Of a DNA stretch of 34,883 nt, positions 1 to 10,829 are shown piece after piece; within the stretch, counting starts at the first letter, position 1; each line of letters starts with the position of its first letter. Made by a program: the position numbers and the translations under genes. The stretch is taken from contig CAMVSS010000008.1 in the NCBI GenBank assembly GCA_947170195.1, positions 1-34,883 on the forward strand. Direction: 5' to 3'. The stretch is from an uncultured Treponema sp. GTDB taxonomy: Bacteria > Spirochaetota > Spirochaetia > Treponematales > Treponemataceae. The notes beneath the pieces were generated by a model that saw nothing but the letters and a program-made list of their open reading frames with translations, had not been told where the DNA came from and made no database searches.

Positions 1-105
1 TGTTGTTTTTTTACTCTTCATCTTTAAAACTTTTTTTCACCCCCACTTCTTTTTTTAAATTTTCTTTCCCCCCCCAAACGCGTATCATTTTAGGAATTTT
101 TTTTT

Positions 106-125
106 CCCCCCCCCCCCCCCCCCCC
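106..125. repeat. Homopolymeric C20 tract (G20 on minus) within a ~130-nt pyrimidine-rich stretch; C8 at 68-75
   Basis: Read directly: uninterrupted run of 20 C; positions 1-130 are strongly pyrimidine-biased on the plus strand. Confidence 0.95.
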
Positions 126-230
126 GTCATTTGTCAAGTGTTTTTTCAGACTTTATCAAGCATCAGAATTGTACAAAAAAAATTAATGGTTGGAAATTGA
201 AACAATTAATCCGCTATAGAATTTTTCGCC

Positions 231-821
231 TTAAAATTTCATTCGTCCGCGGAAGCTTCGCGCAAGTGTCAATTTATCAGCATATTCGAGGTCGCCGCCG
301 ACCGGAAGACCAGAGGCAAGCCGGGTCACTGCTATATCAGGGAAACTGGCAAGCAGACGCTGGATATAAAGAGCCGTCGTATCGCCCTCCACCGTCGGAT
401 TTGTCGCAATTATGATTTCTTTGATTGAAGAAGTGCGCACACGCTCAATAAGCTCACGGATTCTCAGCTGGTCAGGGCCGATTCCCTCCAGAGGTGCAAT
501 TACACCGCCGAGCACATGGAAAAGTCCGGAAAACTCATGGGAGCTTTCGATGGTGCTAACGTCCTGCGGCTGCTCCACGACGCAGATGACGCTGCGATCG
601 CGCAGGTTGTTTGAGCAAATCGGACACGGATCTTTTTCCGTCCATGCGCCGCAAATCGAGCAGGCATGAATCTTGTCCTGCAGCGTCGCCATTTGTGTCG
701 CGAACTGCCTGACCCATGAGGAATCAGCTTTGAGAATGTAGTTTACCAGCCGCCCGGCTGATTTTTTTCCGATTCCAGGAAGCCTGGAAAATGAACCGGT
801 CAGTTCGTCGATTGCAGTCAT
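231..821 (-). CDS. recR: Recombination mediator protein RecR
   Basis: 196 aa; N-terminal LPGIGKKSAGRL HhH, CSICGAW..CPIC zinc finger, Toprim-like VCVVEQPQDV and LGGVIAPLEGIGPDQLRI; downstream of dnaX and ybaB. Confidence 0.96.
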   Translation of the reverse strand: MTAIDELTGSFSRLPGIGKKSAGRLVNYILKADSSWVRQFATQMATLQDKIHACSICGAWTEKDPCPICSNNLRDRSVICVVEQPQDVSTIESSHEFSGLFHVLGGVIAPLEGIGPDQLRIRELIERVRTSSIKEIIIATNPTVEGDTTALYIQRLLASFPDIAVTRLASGLPVGGDLEYADKLTLARSFRGRMKF

Positions 822-825
822 CTTA

Positions 826-1131
826 TTACAGCCCCGGAATGTTCATTCCGCCGAGAAGAGACGAGGAACGCTGCTTTATCTGTTCCTGAATCTTGTCCAT
901 AGCGTCGTGATGGGCTGCAACGATCAAATCCTGAAGCATCTGAACATCGCGAGGATCAACGGCTATCGGATCTATTTTTATTGAAACAAGCTCCATCTTT
1001 CCGTTCATAGTAACCTGAACGATATTTCCTCCGGCAGAGCCTGTCACAGAAATCTGGGCAAGCTCTTCCTTCATCTGATTCATTGTACCCTCAAGGTTCT
1101 TGAGATTTTTTACCATATCGAAAGGATTCAT
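826..1131 (-). CDS. YbaB/EbfC family nucleoid-associated protein
   Basis: 101 aa; MNPFDMVKNLKNLEGTMNQMKEELAQ...; classic position between dnaX and recR; GGAGG SD upstream. Confidence 0.93.
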   Translation of the reverse strand: MNPFDMVKNLKNLEGTMNQMKEELAQISVTGSAGGNIVQVTMNGKMELVSIKIDPIAVDPRDVQMLQDLIVAAHHDAMDKIQEQIKQRSSSLLGGMNIPGL

Positions 1132-1227
1132 TGTTTTCCTCCATATTATACTGCCTAAAAATCACCCGAACGGGATTTCTATATTTTTTAGGGAGACTTC
1201 GAAAAAAACGAGTTTCTTGAAGTGCTC

Positions 1228-3369
1228 TTAATCTTCGTCCACAACATCAGAAGCCTGATTCTCTTGTGAAGAAGTGTTCTCTTCCGATTTCTTTGCTTTT
1301 TCATCAGCATCCCGCTGAATTTCTTCCGGAGTTTTCTTTGAATGTCCGACAATCTGTCCCCGGAAAGCCTCGCAAAGCATTTTTACCTGTTTTGGTGCAG
1401 ATTCTTCTATATTTTCCGGCGTCTGCTGCTGAAGAAAATTAACCGAAAAAGTTATCTGTTCGCCGCAGAATGCAGAAAGATATGAAGAAATCTGCTGCGC
1501 ATGGGCATCAATCTGCATCTTGAGGTATGTGGACTGAACAGTTGCGCTTACGACATTACCATTCTTCGTCCACGCTCCTGTCTGATACAAAGACGAGGCG
1601 AGCATAGGAGCGCGCATCGCAAGCTCACGAATCGCGCTTTCCCTGAAATCTGAATCGGTGCCGGCTGTTTGGTCAGGCGGCACAGCTCCGCCGTAACTAA
1701 AAGATGGTCCTGTCGGCTGAACCTGCTCGTCGGACGGGGTCGGATCTGGCGGCGCAAAATCTTCATCGAGCTGGGAAGACGGCGAAAACTGCGCGCTCTG
1801 CGCGCTTTGCGCGAATGCCGACGTTGCCGATCCCTGCGTTGCAGAAGTTCCCTGGGCGAAAATGTTCGCAGGATGCGAAGAATCGGCTGCCGGAGCTGGC
1901 GGTTGATTTGATGCAGCAGGAGCGGTCGCAAGAGACTCAAACACATTGTGAGGCTGCGCGGACGGCGCGCCTACATCTGCCGGAGATGAGGAAACCGGCT
2001 GGAATGCCGGCGCGGACGCCGGCTGAGATGCCGAGGCAAATGCATTTGTTGAAGCAAATGCATTTGCCTGAGCGAGCTGAGAAAACTGTGGCGGCGCGCT
2101 TCGCTGAGGCTGCTGCTGTGCTGCCTGTGGCATATGCATCAAAGGCGAACCGAAAGAAGCATTTGATGGCTGAGCGTTCGGCATTGCCGCCATTCCCTGC
2201 GCATGAGCCGACTGCGCTGCCGGAGCTGAAAGCAGGAGAGATTTTGCCTCGTCAATCGCTTTTTTTACTTCCGCCGGAGAGACATACTGACTCAGCCAGC
2301 TCAAGCGGGAAAACGCAAGCTCCAGCTCGTAGCGCGGAGAAAGCGAGTACCTGATGTCGCGGTACAACTGCAGCAAAATAGAAAGCGCCCGCTCCAGCTG
2401 AATAGGGTTCCATGCGGAAAGCACTGCCTGGGAATAGCGTTCCCGCGACTGACCGAGCAGGGATTCCTTTGTGACTCCGGCCTTTATGAAAAGAACGGAG
2501 CGCAGATAATCCGTACAGTTTGATATAAATTGTTCTATAGAAATGCCGTTCTGCAAAAATTCGTCTATTTTGAGCAGGGCATCCTGAGTCTTATTTGAGG
2601 CACAATCTTCGAAAATCGCGTTCAGACGGTCAACGCCTACAAGTCCGAGCTTGTCGCGAATCTTGTCGTATGTGATGCAGTCGCCAGAGAAAGCCGCCAC
2701 CTGATCGAAGAGCGTGTAGGCGTCGCGCATGGAGCCAGTGGATTCCCGGGCAATCCAGTAGAGTGCTTCTTCCTCCGCCTTGATGCCGATTTCCGCGGCT
2801 GCCTGCGCAAGCTGTTCCTTTACGGTGTCGATCGGGACGAGCCGGAAATTGAACTGCTGGCAGCGCGACTTAATTGTGGCAGGGACTTTCTGAAGCTCCG
2901 TCGTCGCAAAAATAAAGATTACGTACGGCGGCGGTTCCTCGATTGTCTTGAGGAGCGCGTTGAACGCCGGAGTTGAAAGCATGTGGACTTCGTCTATTAT
3001 GTAAATCTTGTAGCGTGAGCTTTGCGGAGGAAAGAGAACTTCATCCTTAATCTGGCGCACGTCATTTACGGACGTATTTGAGGCACCGTCTATCTCGATG
3101 ACATCAGTGCTCTGTCCCTTCGTGATTTCGATACAGTGCTGACATTTTCCGCACGGAGTTGCTGTCGGACCGTTCTCGCAGTTCAATGCCTTTGCGAGGA
3201 TTCGCGCGGTAGAAGTCTTTCCGCAACCACGTGGTCCCGTAAAAAGATATGCGTGTGCGATTTTATTAGATTCAATTGAATTTTTCAGCGTTTCTGCTAC
3301 GAATTCCTGCCCTGCAAGACCCGAAAATTCCTGTGGTCGTCGTCTTGTGGCTGTAACCTCGTATGCCAT
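1228..3369 (-). CDS. dnaX: DNA polymerase III subunit gamma/tau
   Basis: MAYEVTATRRRPQEFSGLAGQEFV..GPRGCGKTSTARILAKALNC..C..C..C zinc motif..DEVHMLS; Ala/Pro/Gln-rich linker. ORF track begins at a TTG (3375); ATG at 3369 has a GGAG upstream. Confidence 0.96.
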   Translation of the reverse strand: MAYEVTATRRRPQEFSGLAGQEFVAETLKNSIESNKIAHAYLFTGPRGCGKTSTARILAKALNCENGPTATPCGKCQHCIEITKGQSTDVIEIDGASNTSVNDVRQIKDEVLFPPQSSRYKIYIIDEVHMLSTPAFNALLKTIEEPPPYVIFIFATTELQKVPATIKSRCQQFNFRLVPIDTVKEQLAQAAAEIGIKAEEEALYWIARESTGSMRDAYTLFDQVAAFSGDCITYDKIRDKLGLVGVDRLNAIFEDCASNKTQDALLKIDEFLQNGISIEQFISNCTDYLRSVLFIKAGVTKESLLGQSRERYSQAVLSAWNPIQLERALSILLQLYRDIRYSLSPRYELELAFSRLSWLSQYVSPAEVKKAIDEAKSLLLSAPAAQSAHAQGMAAMPNAQPSNASFGSPLMHMPQAAQQQPQRSAPPQFSQLAQANAFASTNAFASASQPASAPAFQPVSSSPADVGAPSAQPHNVFESLATAPAASNQPPAPAADSSHPANIFAQGTSATQGSATSAFAQSAQSAQFSPSSQLDEDFAPPDPTPSDEQVQPTGPSFSYGGAVPPDQTAGTDSDFRESAIRELAMRAPMLASSLYQTGAWTKNGNVVSATVQSTYLKMQIDAHAQQISSYLSAFCGEQITFSVNFLQQQTPENIEESAPKQVKMLCEAFRGQIVGHSKKTPEEIQRDADEKAKKSEENTSSQENQASDVVDED

Positions 3370-3456
3370 GTTCAAAATTCTCCAAATTTATTTTTCTTTT
3401 CTATTAGAATAATGGATTTTATGGACTTTTGATAGAGATTTCTATATCTTAAAAGT

Positions 3457-4293
3457 ATGAATTTTCTTGAAATAAACGACATGACTTTTACTTATCCGCC
3501 GGTCGAAGGCGATGTTGATGAGAACGGCAATCAGATTGTGCCGCGTCCTGTATTCGAACATTTTTCCGCAACGCTCCCGTCGGGATTCGTAAGTTTCGTC
3601 GGTCAGAATGGATGCGGAAAATCAACGCTGATGCTTCTTTGCGCAGGTCGTCTTGCACCTGATTCAGGAAGCATATCGCTGCTCTCAAAAAATCCTGCGG
3701 CGCTGCCGGAAGAAGAAAAAAATCTGCTCGCATCGTTCATCTATCAGAACATGGAATTCGAAACCGAAGACAAGGTTTCAGAACTGCTTTCTCAGGTTTA
3801 CATGAACGGAAATCTCAAGGGAAATGCGGCCTCAATCCGTGGCGGAAAAAACAAGGATTTGCTCGCAGAAGTGATCGATGTGTTCGAGCTTGAAAATTCT
3901 CTCGAAAAAGGACTGTCTCACCTGAGCAAGGGAGAGATCCAGCGCGTTCTGCTGGCATTCGGCATTCTGTACGGAAGCGCGTCACTCTTTATGGATGAAC
4001 CGCTCTTCGCCCTTGAAAACTATCAGAAAGAAAATGCCCTCGCCTACCTAAAGGAATATGTCCACAAGACTGGCACGACAATCTACATCTCAATGCACGA
4101 GCTCGACCTGACGAAAAAATATGCCGACACCGTACTTCTCTTCTACCCGAACCGCGACATGGCGCTAGGCACACCGGAAGAAGTTCTCACACGCGAAGAT
4201 GTGGAAAAAGCGTACGGAGTACCGTATGCAATGCTCAAAGACCACGAAAATCTGAGCAGGGAATACCTCAATTCATTGAGCGAGAAAAAATGA
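3457..4293 (+). CDS. ABC transporter ATP-binding protein
   Basis: Walker A GQNGCGKST, signature LSKGEIQRVLLA, Walker B SLFMDEPLFAL, H-loop SMHELD. No permease gene adjacent in the window. Confidence 0.9.
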   Translation: MNFLEINDMTFTYPPVEGDVDENGNQIVPRPVFEHFSATLPSGFVSFVGQNGCGKSTLMLLCAGRLAPDSGSISLLSKNPAALPEEEKNLLASFIYQNMEFETEDKVSELLSQVYMNGNLKGNAASIRGGKNKDLLAEVIDVFELENSLEKGLSHLSKGEIQRVLLAFGILYGSASLFMDEPLFALENYQKENALAYLKEYVHKTGTTIYISMHELDLTKKYADTVLLFYPNRDMALGTPEEVLTREDVEKAYGVPYAMLKDHENLSREYLNSLSEKK

Positions 4294-5102
4294 ACATCTG
4301 CCTCTTCGAAGCAAAGGAACTGACCCAGACTGATGAAAACTCGTTCACCGGCTGCCTGAAAAAAAAGGACGAGCGCGCCCAGCACATCGTAAAAATTCTC
4401 CACAAGACGGCGGGCGGAACGTTCTCGGCCGGAATAATCGGCGGAGCAGCTGGAACAGCAACAATCACCTCAATTGCAGAAAAAGGAAGCGAAAATGAGG
4501 GTGAAATTGCGTTCTCATTCGTACCTGAAACTTCGGGGAAGCCCCTCTATCCGCTCACGCTCATAATCGGATTTCCAAGACCGATTCAACTCAGGCGGCT
4601 GTTGCGGGACATAGCGGGGCTTGGCGCAAAGAAAGTGATTCTCTGCGGAACGGAGCTGACCGAAAAATCATATCTGGATTCAAATGTCGTCTCCGATGGC
4701 AGCGCATACCAGATGCTGCTGGACGGAACGGCTCAGGCTGCGAGCACCCACGTTCCGAAACTCGTTTTCTACAAATCGCTTTCGGAAATGCTCAGGTTTG
4801 AAAGCGGCAATGATGGTGACTCAGGAAGCGAAATTCGCGCACGAGAATGGGACATGACATCAAAAATTGCGCTGGACAACCGTCGCGCCACGGAAAGCCT
4901 GCACGATTTTCTGAAACAGGAAGGCGCGCACTCGGTCATCGCAGCAATCGGAAGCGAAAGGGGCTGGACGGAAGCGGAACGAGATTTGCTTGAGCAGAAC
5001 GGTTTTACGCTTTGCAGCATGGGAACGAGAATTTTACGAACCGAAACAGCCGCGACTGTCGCATCATCAATCATACTTGATTCGATGGGCTTTCTTCAGT
5101 AA
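4290..5102 (+). CDS. rsmE: 16S rRNA (uracil-1498-N3)-methyltransferase RsmE family
   Basis: 270 aa; overlaps the upstream stop (ATGA); C-terminal SPOUT-like IGSERGWTEAERDLLEQNGFTLCSMGTRILRTETAATVA. Confidence 0.88.
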   Translation: MNICLFEAKELTQTDENSFTGCLKKKDERAQHIVKILHKTAGGTFSAGIIGGAAGTATITSIAEKGSENEGEIAFSFVPETSGKPLYPLTLIIGFPRPIQLRRLLRDIAGLGAKKVILCGTELTEKSYLDSNVVSDGSAYQMLLDGTAQAASTHVPKLVFYKSLSEMLRFESGNDGDSGSEIRAREWDMTSKIALDNRRATESLHDFLKQEGAHSVIAAIGSERGWTEAERDLLEQNGFTLCSMGTRILRTETAATVASSIILDSMGFLQ

Positions 5103-5140
5103 AACAGAACTACGTACTTAAAAACACGAATATGTTTTAC

Positions 5141-5212
5141 GGTCAATTAACTCAGTGGTAGAGTGCTACCTTCACACGGTAGAAGTCACTGGTTCGAATC
5201 CAGTATTGACCA
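5141..5212 (+). tRNA. tRNA-Val (anticodon CAC)
   Basis: Cloverleaf: GGTCAAT/ATTGACC acceptor, D-arm AGTGGTA, anticodon stem CTACC-TTCACAC-GGTAG, T-arm ACTGG-TTCGAAT-CCAGT, discriminator A; complete CCA not encoded. Confidence 0.95.
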
Positions 5213-5309
5213 ATCCACTTGTCACCTCTACACCTGCCTTTATCAACCTCTTTAATATCAAGTGCGGAAATGTTATACTAAGAGGCTTTTGTTATTATGG
5301 AGGAATTTA

Positions 5310-6995
5310 ATGTTTGATGAAGGTTTTGTCGGAATAAAAAAGAGAATTCTTTCTCCGACAAAAAGGGATATTTTTTTTGCCCTGCTTATTTTTATTGCAG
5401 CCCCATTGTTGATAGTTTTTTTAGCCCATATTCCTTTTCTTCAGAACATCTTAATAAACACAGCCTCTTCAGTCCTAGGCAAAACTCTTGATGCAGAACA
5501 CTGGCATTCTTATATGAACGAAATTTCAGTTTTGTTCTTTTTCGAAATGGCAGCCGCTTTTGTAATTCTGACACTAATTCATTATTTTCTGCTCGATGAC
5601 GACAAGAATTTTCTTGTTCTGCCAGAAAAAATCAAAAATGCGCTTCCGAAAAATTTAGCGACTTACCTTGTATGGGCTTTTTTCATCCTGACTTCCGCAA
5701 TTTCATTCATAACAGTTTTGAACCACGAGCCATGGGGCGACGAAATGATTGCCTGGAAGTTCGCCAGAGAAAAATCAATCCCGGAACTCTTTACGCTTAT
5801 GAGGTACGAAGGCCATTTCCTTCCGTGGTATATGCTCCTGATGCCGTTCGCAAAAACAGGATGCTCCGAGCTTTGGCTGTGCCTTGTATCCTGGACCATC
5901 AACACAATCGCAAATTTTATTTTTGTAAAAAAAGCTCCTCTCAACGCACTTGCTAAAATCATAGTCCTGTTCACGACTCCGTTTCTGTTCTGGAATCCTG
6001 TTGTTGCCCGCCCGTACGTGCTGATTTCACTGATTTTCTTCCTGATTGGGAGCTTGTACGAAAAACGAAATGAAAATCCAATTTGGTTTGCCATATGCAT
6101 AGCTTTTCTTGCAAACACTCACGCATATATAGAAGGTGTGGTCGGCATACTGAGTCTCTTCTTTTTTATTGAAGATATCATCATTCCATGGAAAAATTAT
6201 TCTTCCCGCCAGAAAAAGCTCCATCTGGCGGCCTTGGCAATAATTCTTGGGGGAGTCCTTTTTGCTTTGGCTCAGGTAGCTCCGGCCTTTATTTATTCTC
6301 CGCTTTTGGTTTCTGAGGCAAGCCACGCACCAGGATTTGAATCATTTAACTATTTCTTTACTTCATCGGGCTTTACTACAGCTCCGCAAAAATACACTTT
6401 CATAGCCCTCATTATGGCCACATTTTTGTATTTGGCATGTACGTCCATAAAGGGATTCTTTTTGCTTTTTGCCTCATATCTTTACATGGGACTTTTCTGC
6501 ATACTTATTTATAATGCATCAATTCCCAACAGAGCACTTTTATGGTTTGTCATTCTGATTTTTTCTCTCTGGCTCTCTTCCGGGGTTTCCATCCGAAAAA
6601 AATCAATCATAATCATCGTTTTCTCAGCGCTCCTGATTTCGCCTCAACTCACGATTTATGACATAAAAGAGCCTTTTGGTTCTCCAAGGAATACAACGGA
6701 ATACATTAAAAAAAATTATCCGGAAGGTACTAAAGTTTTTTTGAGCATCAATACAGAGGTTGATTTATATTATCCTGACACACATTCTTACACCGAACTT
6801 CCGGACTATGTCGCTTCATGCGCAGGCACAGATTCGCAGACAGTTCTTTTTGTAAGTCTTGATAAGGATATATTCTATAAAGATACATTGATTGCAGTCA
6901 GCAAGAATGCATCGATTAAATTTGTAAAAAAAATAAAAGGAGTTGTATGGGCTGATTTAAATATCTATGAGATAAGCCCGAACAGCACCAAATAA
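5310..6995 (+). CDS. Multi-spanning membrane protein, possible GT39/GT83-like glycosyltransferase
   Basis: Many hydrophobic segments; acidic first-loop motif [16 protein letters not shown] typical of ArnT/PMT-like GT-C enzymes; ATG at 5310 preceded by GGAGG (ORF track starts earlier). Confidence 0.6.
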   Translation: MFDEGFVGIKKRILSPTKRDIFFALLIFIAAPLLIVFLAHIPFLQNILINTASSVLGKTLDAEHWHSYMNEISVLFFFEMAAAFVILTLIHYFLLDDDKNFLVLPEKIKNALPKNLATYLVWAFFILTSAISFITVLNHEPWGDEMIAWKFAREKSIPELFTLMRYEGHFLPWYMLLMPFAKTGCSELWLCLVSWTINTIANFIFVKKAPLNALAKIIVLFTTPFLFWNPVVARPYVLISLIFFLIGSLYEKRNENPIWFAICIAFLANTHAYIEGVVGILSLFFFIEDIIIPWKNYSSRQKKLHLAALAIILGGVLFALAQVAPAFIYSPLLVSEASHAPGFESFNYFFTSSGFTTAPQKYTFIALIMATFLYLACTSIKGFFLLFASYLYMGLFCILIYNASIPNRALLWFVILIFSLWLSSGVSIRKKSIIIIVFSALLISPQLTIYDIKEPFGSPRNTTEYIKKNYPEGTKVFLSINTEVDLYYPDTHSYTELPDYVASCAGTDSQTVLFVSLDKDIFYKDTLIAVSKNASIKFVKKIKGVVWADLNIYEISPNSTK

Positions 6996-7006
6996 AAAGA
7001 GTAAAA

Positions 7007-8560
7007 ATGAAAAAAATAGTTGTTATCGTAGCCGGTCCTGCAGGTCTGACGGCAGCATACGAACTGCTTGATAAATCCACTGGTTACGAGGTCACAGTCC
7101 TTGAGGAAAGCTCCTCTTTAGGAGGAATTTCACGGACTGTAAATTACAAAGGCAACCGTATGGACATGGGTGGCCACAGATTTTTCTCAAAAGTGCCGGA
7201 AGTAAACGAATGGTGGCAGAAAATGCTTCCAAAGCAGGGGTCGCTTTCATTCGATGACGCAGTGCTTGGCAGGAACGGGCTTCTTGAAGAGGGCGGACCG
7301 AATCCCGAAAAAGAAGACAGGGTTATGCTTCTCCGCAACAGGATGTCAAGAATATTCTTTAACCGCAGATTTTTTGATTATCCAATTTCGCTCAAATTTG
7401 AAACTTTCAAGAACATGGGGCTGTTGACAACGATTACAGTCGGGTTCAGCTACATAAAAAGTGCGATTTTCAAGCGTAAAGAAAATTCTCTGGAAGATTT
7501 TTACATCAACAGGTTCGGAAAAAAATTATATTCAATGTTTTTCGAGAACTATACGGAAAATCTTTGGGGACGACATCCTTCCTGCATTTCTCCAGAATGG
7601 GGTGCGCAGCGCGTAAAAGGCCTTTCGATTGTTGCGATTCTCAAGGATATGTTCGGAAAACTTTTCAATAAAAAGAACCGAAAGGTCGAAACTTCTCTTA
7701 TTGAGTCATTCTCTTATCCTAAACTGGGGCCGGGCCAGCTTTGGGAAATCACAGCTTCTGAAATCACGAAAAGGGGTGGAACAATCATTCAGAACGCATC
7801 AGCTGTCGCCATCCATAAAAACGAGAATAACAATATCACTTCTGTCACATACCGAAAGGATGGAGCAGACGTGACCATTGACTGTGATGCTGTTATTTCA
7901 TCAATGCCGCTCAAAGATTTGGTTTCTGACATGAACAACGTTCCACAGGAGATCAGTGAAATTGCGTCAGGTCTTCCGTATCGCGATTACATGACTGCAG
8001 GAGTGCTCCTGAAATCCCTCAATCTTAAAAACAAAACTTCTGTAAAGACTCTTGGTGGAATCATTCCGGACAATTGGATTTATATTCACGACCGAACAGT
8101 AAAAATAGGACGTATTCAGATTTACAATAACTGGTCGCCCTACATGGTAAAAGATGTTGAGCACACCGTCTGGATCGGACTTGAATATTTCTGCAATGAG
8201 GGAGATTCGCTGTGGTCTCTCTCCGATGATGATTTTGGAGATCTCGCCATCAATGAAATCAAAAAACTCTCTCTTATCTCCAACAAATCTGATGTTCTTG
8301 ATTTTCATGTTGAACGGGTAAAGAAAGCTTATCCGGCATACTTTGATACTTATGCAAAAATCGACAGGCTTAGAGACTATCTGGATACAATTCCAAACTT
8401 GTACTGCGTAGGTCGAAACGGTCAGCACAGATACAACAACATCGATCATTCCATGTGCACGGCTTTTGAGGCTGTAAAAGCAATCCTTTCCGGCACGACT
8501 GACAAATCCACAATTTGGAATGTAAACACAGAAAAAGAATACCACGAAGAAGCAAAATGA
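7007..8560 (+). CDS. FAD-dependent oxidoreductase (NAD(P)-binding / amine oxidase-like, UDP-galactopyranose mutase/PPOX-like)
   Basis: N-terminal dinucleotide fold [29 protein letters not shown]...MGGHRFF, C-terminal [15 protein letters not shown]. Confidence 0.8.
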   Translation: MKKIVVIVAGPAGLTAAYELLDKSTGYEVTVLEESSSLGGISRTVNYKGNRMDMGGHRFFSKVPEVNEWWQKMLPKQGSLSFDDAVLGRNGLLEEGGPNPEKEDRVMLLRNRMSRIFFNRRFFDYPISLKFETFKNMGLLTTITVGFSYIKSAIFKRKENSLEDFYINRFGKKLYSMFFENYTENLWGRHPSCISPEWGAQRVKGLSIVAILKDMFGKLFNKKNRKVETSLIESFSYPKLGPGQLWEITASEITKRGGTIIQNASAVAIHKNENNNITSVTYRKDGADVTIDCDAVISSMPLKDLVSDMNNVPQEISEIASGLPYRDYMTAGVLLKSLNLKNKTSVKTLGGIIPDNWIYIHDRTVKIGRIQIYNNWSPYMVKDVEHTVWIGLEYFCNEGDSLWSLSDDDFGDLAINEIKKLSLISNKSDVLDFHVERVKKAYPAYFDTYAKIDRLRDYLDTIPNLYCVGRNGQHRYNNIDHSMCTAFEAVKAILSGTTDKSTIWNVNTEKEYHEEAK

Positions 8561-9015
8561 AAGAGCTGATTTCTTTAATTCTTCACTTTGATTTTCAAAA
8601 ACTCTTTTTCGCCCAGACACAGAACAGCATAATTCAATTCTTCCGATATGCTTTTGTCGGAGGAATTGCAACGGTTGTAGACTGGGGAGTTCTCTTTTTA
8701 CTGACGCGGGCCGGAATGTATTATCTGATTTCTGCTGTTTTTGGATTTTTTTCCGGACTTGCTGTTAATTTTATTCTTTCAAAATGTTTCGTATTTAACG
8801 GAATGAAAACCTGCGCCTGCAAAGCAGTTGAGTTCGCTGTTTATGCGGCAATAGGGGCCATGGGACTTGGCTTTACGCTTGGAATCATGTATGTGCTCAC
8901 AGAAATATGTCATCTTTTTTACATGCTCTCAAAAGTGACTTCAACTTTGATTGTTCTTTTTTGGAACTATGCCGCCAGAAAAAAGATTTTATATCGCTTC
9001 GAGCAAAATCAATAA
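8557..9015 (+). CDS. GtrA family membrane protein
   Basis: Four predicted TMs; [24 protein letters not shown]...[26 protein letters not shown] overlap with the upstream gene. Confidence 0.85.
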   Translation: MKELISLILHFDFQKLFFAQTQNSIIQFFRYAFVGGIATVVDWGVLFLLTRAGMYYLISAVFGFFSGLAVNFILSKCFVFNGMKTCACKAVEFAVYAAIGAMGLGFTLGIMYVLTEICHLFYMLSKVTSTLIVLFWNYAARKKILYRFEQNQ

Positions 9016-9057
9016 GGGAGTTTGCAGTTTTTTTAGAAAGACACATTCTCCCTGCTG

Positions 9058-9086
9058 TTGTTACGAAAAACAAATATTGATATAAT
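9058..9086 (+). promoter_or_regulatory. Candidate sigma-70 promoter of guaB
   Basis: TTGTTA (9058-9063), 17-bp spacer, TATAAT (9081-9086); about 55 nt upstream of the guaB ATG. Confidence 0.55.
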
Positions 9087-9141
9087 CGTTTAATTTTACT
9101 TTTTTGTTTTACACAACATATTTATTTCATGGGAGAAAATC

Positions 9142-10650
9142 ATGGCATTTTATTTTTCTGAACCTTCACACACATTCGGTGAATATCTTCTGGTTCCGGG
9201 ATATTCAAGTGAAAACTGCATTCCGGACAATGTAAGCCTCCGCACTCCGCTGGTTCGCTTTAATAAGAAGGCTGGTGAAGAATCTCCTTTAAGCATGAAC
9301 ATTCCGATGGTTTCTGCTGTCATGCAGGCTGTTTCTGATGACAAGATGGCAATCGCACTCGCAAAAGAGGGCGGAATCAGCTTCATTTTCGGAAGCCAGT
9401 CAATCGAGGATCAGGCCGCAATGGTTGCCAGGGTAAAGGCATACAAGGCAGGTTTCGTAACTTCTGACTCAAACATCCGTCCTGACCAGACTCTTGAAGA
9501 AGTAATCGCGCTAAGCGAAAAGACTGGTCACTCAACGGTTGCCGTAACTGAGGATGGAAGCGCAAACGGAAAACTTCTCGGAATCATCACATCGAAAGAT
9601 TTCAGAATCGGTCACTGCCCGGCCGGTTCAAAAGTAAAAGATTACATGACGGGACTTTCTGACCTCGTTACAGGAAAAGACGGAATCACACTGAGCGAGG
9701 CAAACGACATCATCTGGGAGAAAAAAGTAAATCAGCTCCCGATCGTGGACAAAAACGGAAATCTCATAAGCCTCGTCTTCCGAAAGGATTACTCAACCCA
9801 CGCAGAACACCCGCTTGAGCTTCTTGATTCAGCACACCGATACGTCGTCGGAGCCGGAATCAACACGAGAGACTACATGGAGCGCGTACCGGCTCTCATC
9901 GCGGCAGGTGCTGACGTATTCGTTCTGGATTCAAGCGAAGGATATTCTTACTGGCAGGAAAAAGCTCTCAAAGACATCCACGAAAAATTCGGCAAGGACA
10001 TAAGAGTCGGAGCTGGTAACGTAGTTGACGCCGAGGGGTTCAACTTCCTCGCAGATGCCGGAGCAGATTTCGTAAAAATCGGTATCGGCGGCGGCTCAAT
10101 CTGTATCACCCGCGAACAGAAAGGTATCGGACGCGGACAGGCAACAGCTACAATTGAGGTTGCAAAAGCTCGCGACGAATACTACAAGAAGACCGGAATC
10201 TACATCCCGATCTGCTCTGACGGCGGCATCGTACATGACTATCACGTAACGCTTGCTCTCGCAATGGGCGCAGACTTCGTCATGCTCGGACGCTACTTCG
10301 CACGCTTCGAAGAATCTCCATCAAACAAACTCGTCGTAAACGGCAACTACGTAAAGGAATACTGGGGAGAAGGCTCAAACCGCGCCCGAAACTGGCAGCG
10401 ATACGACCTTGGCGGCAAAAAATCAATGGCATTTGAAGAGGGCGTTGATTCATACGTTCCATACGCAGGATATCTGCATGACGGTGTCGGCATGACCCTC
10501 AAAAAGGTCGTTCACACCATGTGCAACTGCGGCGCGCTTTCAATCCCTGAGCTTCAGGAAAAAGCAAAGATCACGCTCGTAAGCGCAACGACAATCAGCG
10601 AGGGTTCTGCCCACGACGTCGTTGTACGAAACACATCAATACAGAGCTAA
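9142..10650 (+). CDS. guaB: Inosine-5'-monophosphate dehydrogenase
   Basis: 502 aa; catalytic-Cys loop [23 protein letters not shown], tandem CBS-like insert ([37 protein letters not shown]). Confidence 0.92.
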   Translation: MAFYFSEPSHTFGEYLLVPGYSSENCIPDNVSLRTPLVRFNKKAGEESPLSMNIPMVSAVMQAVSDDKMAIALAKEGGISFIFGSQSIEDQAAMVARVKAYKAGFVTSDSNIRPDQTLEEVIALSEKTGHSTVAVTEDGSANGKLLGIITSKDFRIGHCPAGSKVKDYMTGLSDLVTGKDGITLSEANDIIWEKKVNQLPIVDKNGNLISLVFRKDYSTHAEHPLELLDSAHRYVVGAGINTRDYMERVPALIAAGADVFVLDSSEGYSYWQEKALKDIHEKFGKDIRVGAGNVVDAEGFNFLADAGADFVKIGIGGGSICITREQKGIGRGQATATIEVAKARDEYYKKTGIYIPICSDGGIVHDYHVTLALAMGADFVMLGRYFARFEESPSNKLVVNGNYVKEYWGEGSNRARNWQRYDLGGKKSMAFEEGVDSYVPYAGYLHDGVGMTLKKVVHTMCNCGALSIPELQEKAKITLVSATTISEGSAHDVVVRNTSIQS

Positions 10651-10657
10651 GACGATT

Positions 10658-10699
10658 GAGCAAGTTTCGAAAGTCTGTAACTTTTGAAACATTGCTTAC
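10658..10699. repeat. Intergenic palindrome family B copy
   Basis: GAGCAAGTTTCGAAAGTCTGTAACTTTTGAAACATTGCTTAC; imperfect palindrome shared with 15349-15399, 21895-21933 and 30324-30365. Confidence 0.7.
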
Positions 10700-10752
10700 A
10701 AAAAAAGACCGTGCTTTCAGAAAATCAATCTGGAAACATGGTCTTTTTTTTT
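10700..10752 (+). terminator. Rho-independent terminator after guaB
   Basis: AAAAAAAGACCGTG...CATGGTCTTTTTTTTT. Confidence 0.75.
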
Positions 10753-10829
10753 ATTTTCGATAGTTGAGGCTGCCTAATCTGTAGCTTTTGAAATTTAGTC
10801 AGAGATTTGAAACAGCCTCAGTTTTCTAT

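Noticed and set aside
1704-2354. 216-aa plus-strand ORF
   Set aside because: Antisense to the Ala/Pro/Gln-rich dnaX linker; compositional shadow ORF.
3457-5102. Complete ABC transporter operon
   Set aside because: Only an ATPase gene is present; the following gene is rsmE, no permease in the window.
7967-8671. 234-aa minus-strand ORF
   Set aside because: Antisense to the FAD oxidoreductase and GtrA genes; Cys/Phe-rich shadow translation.
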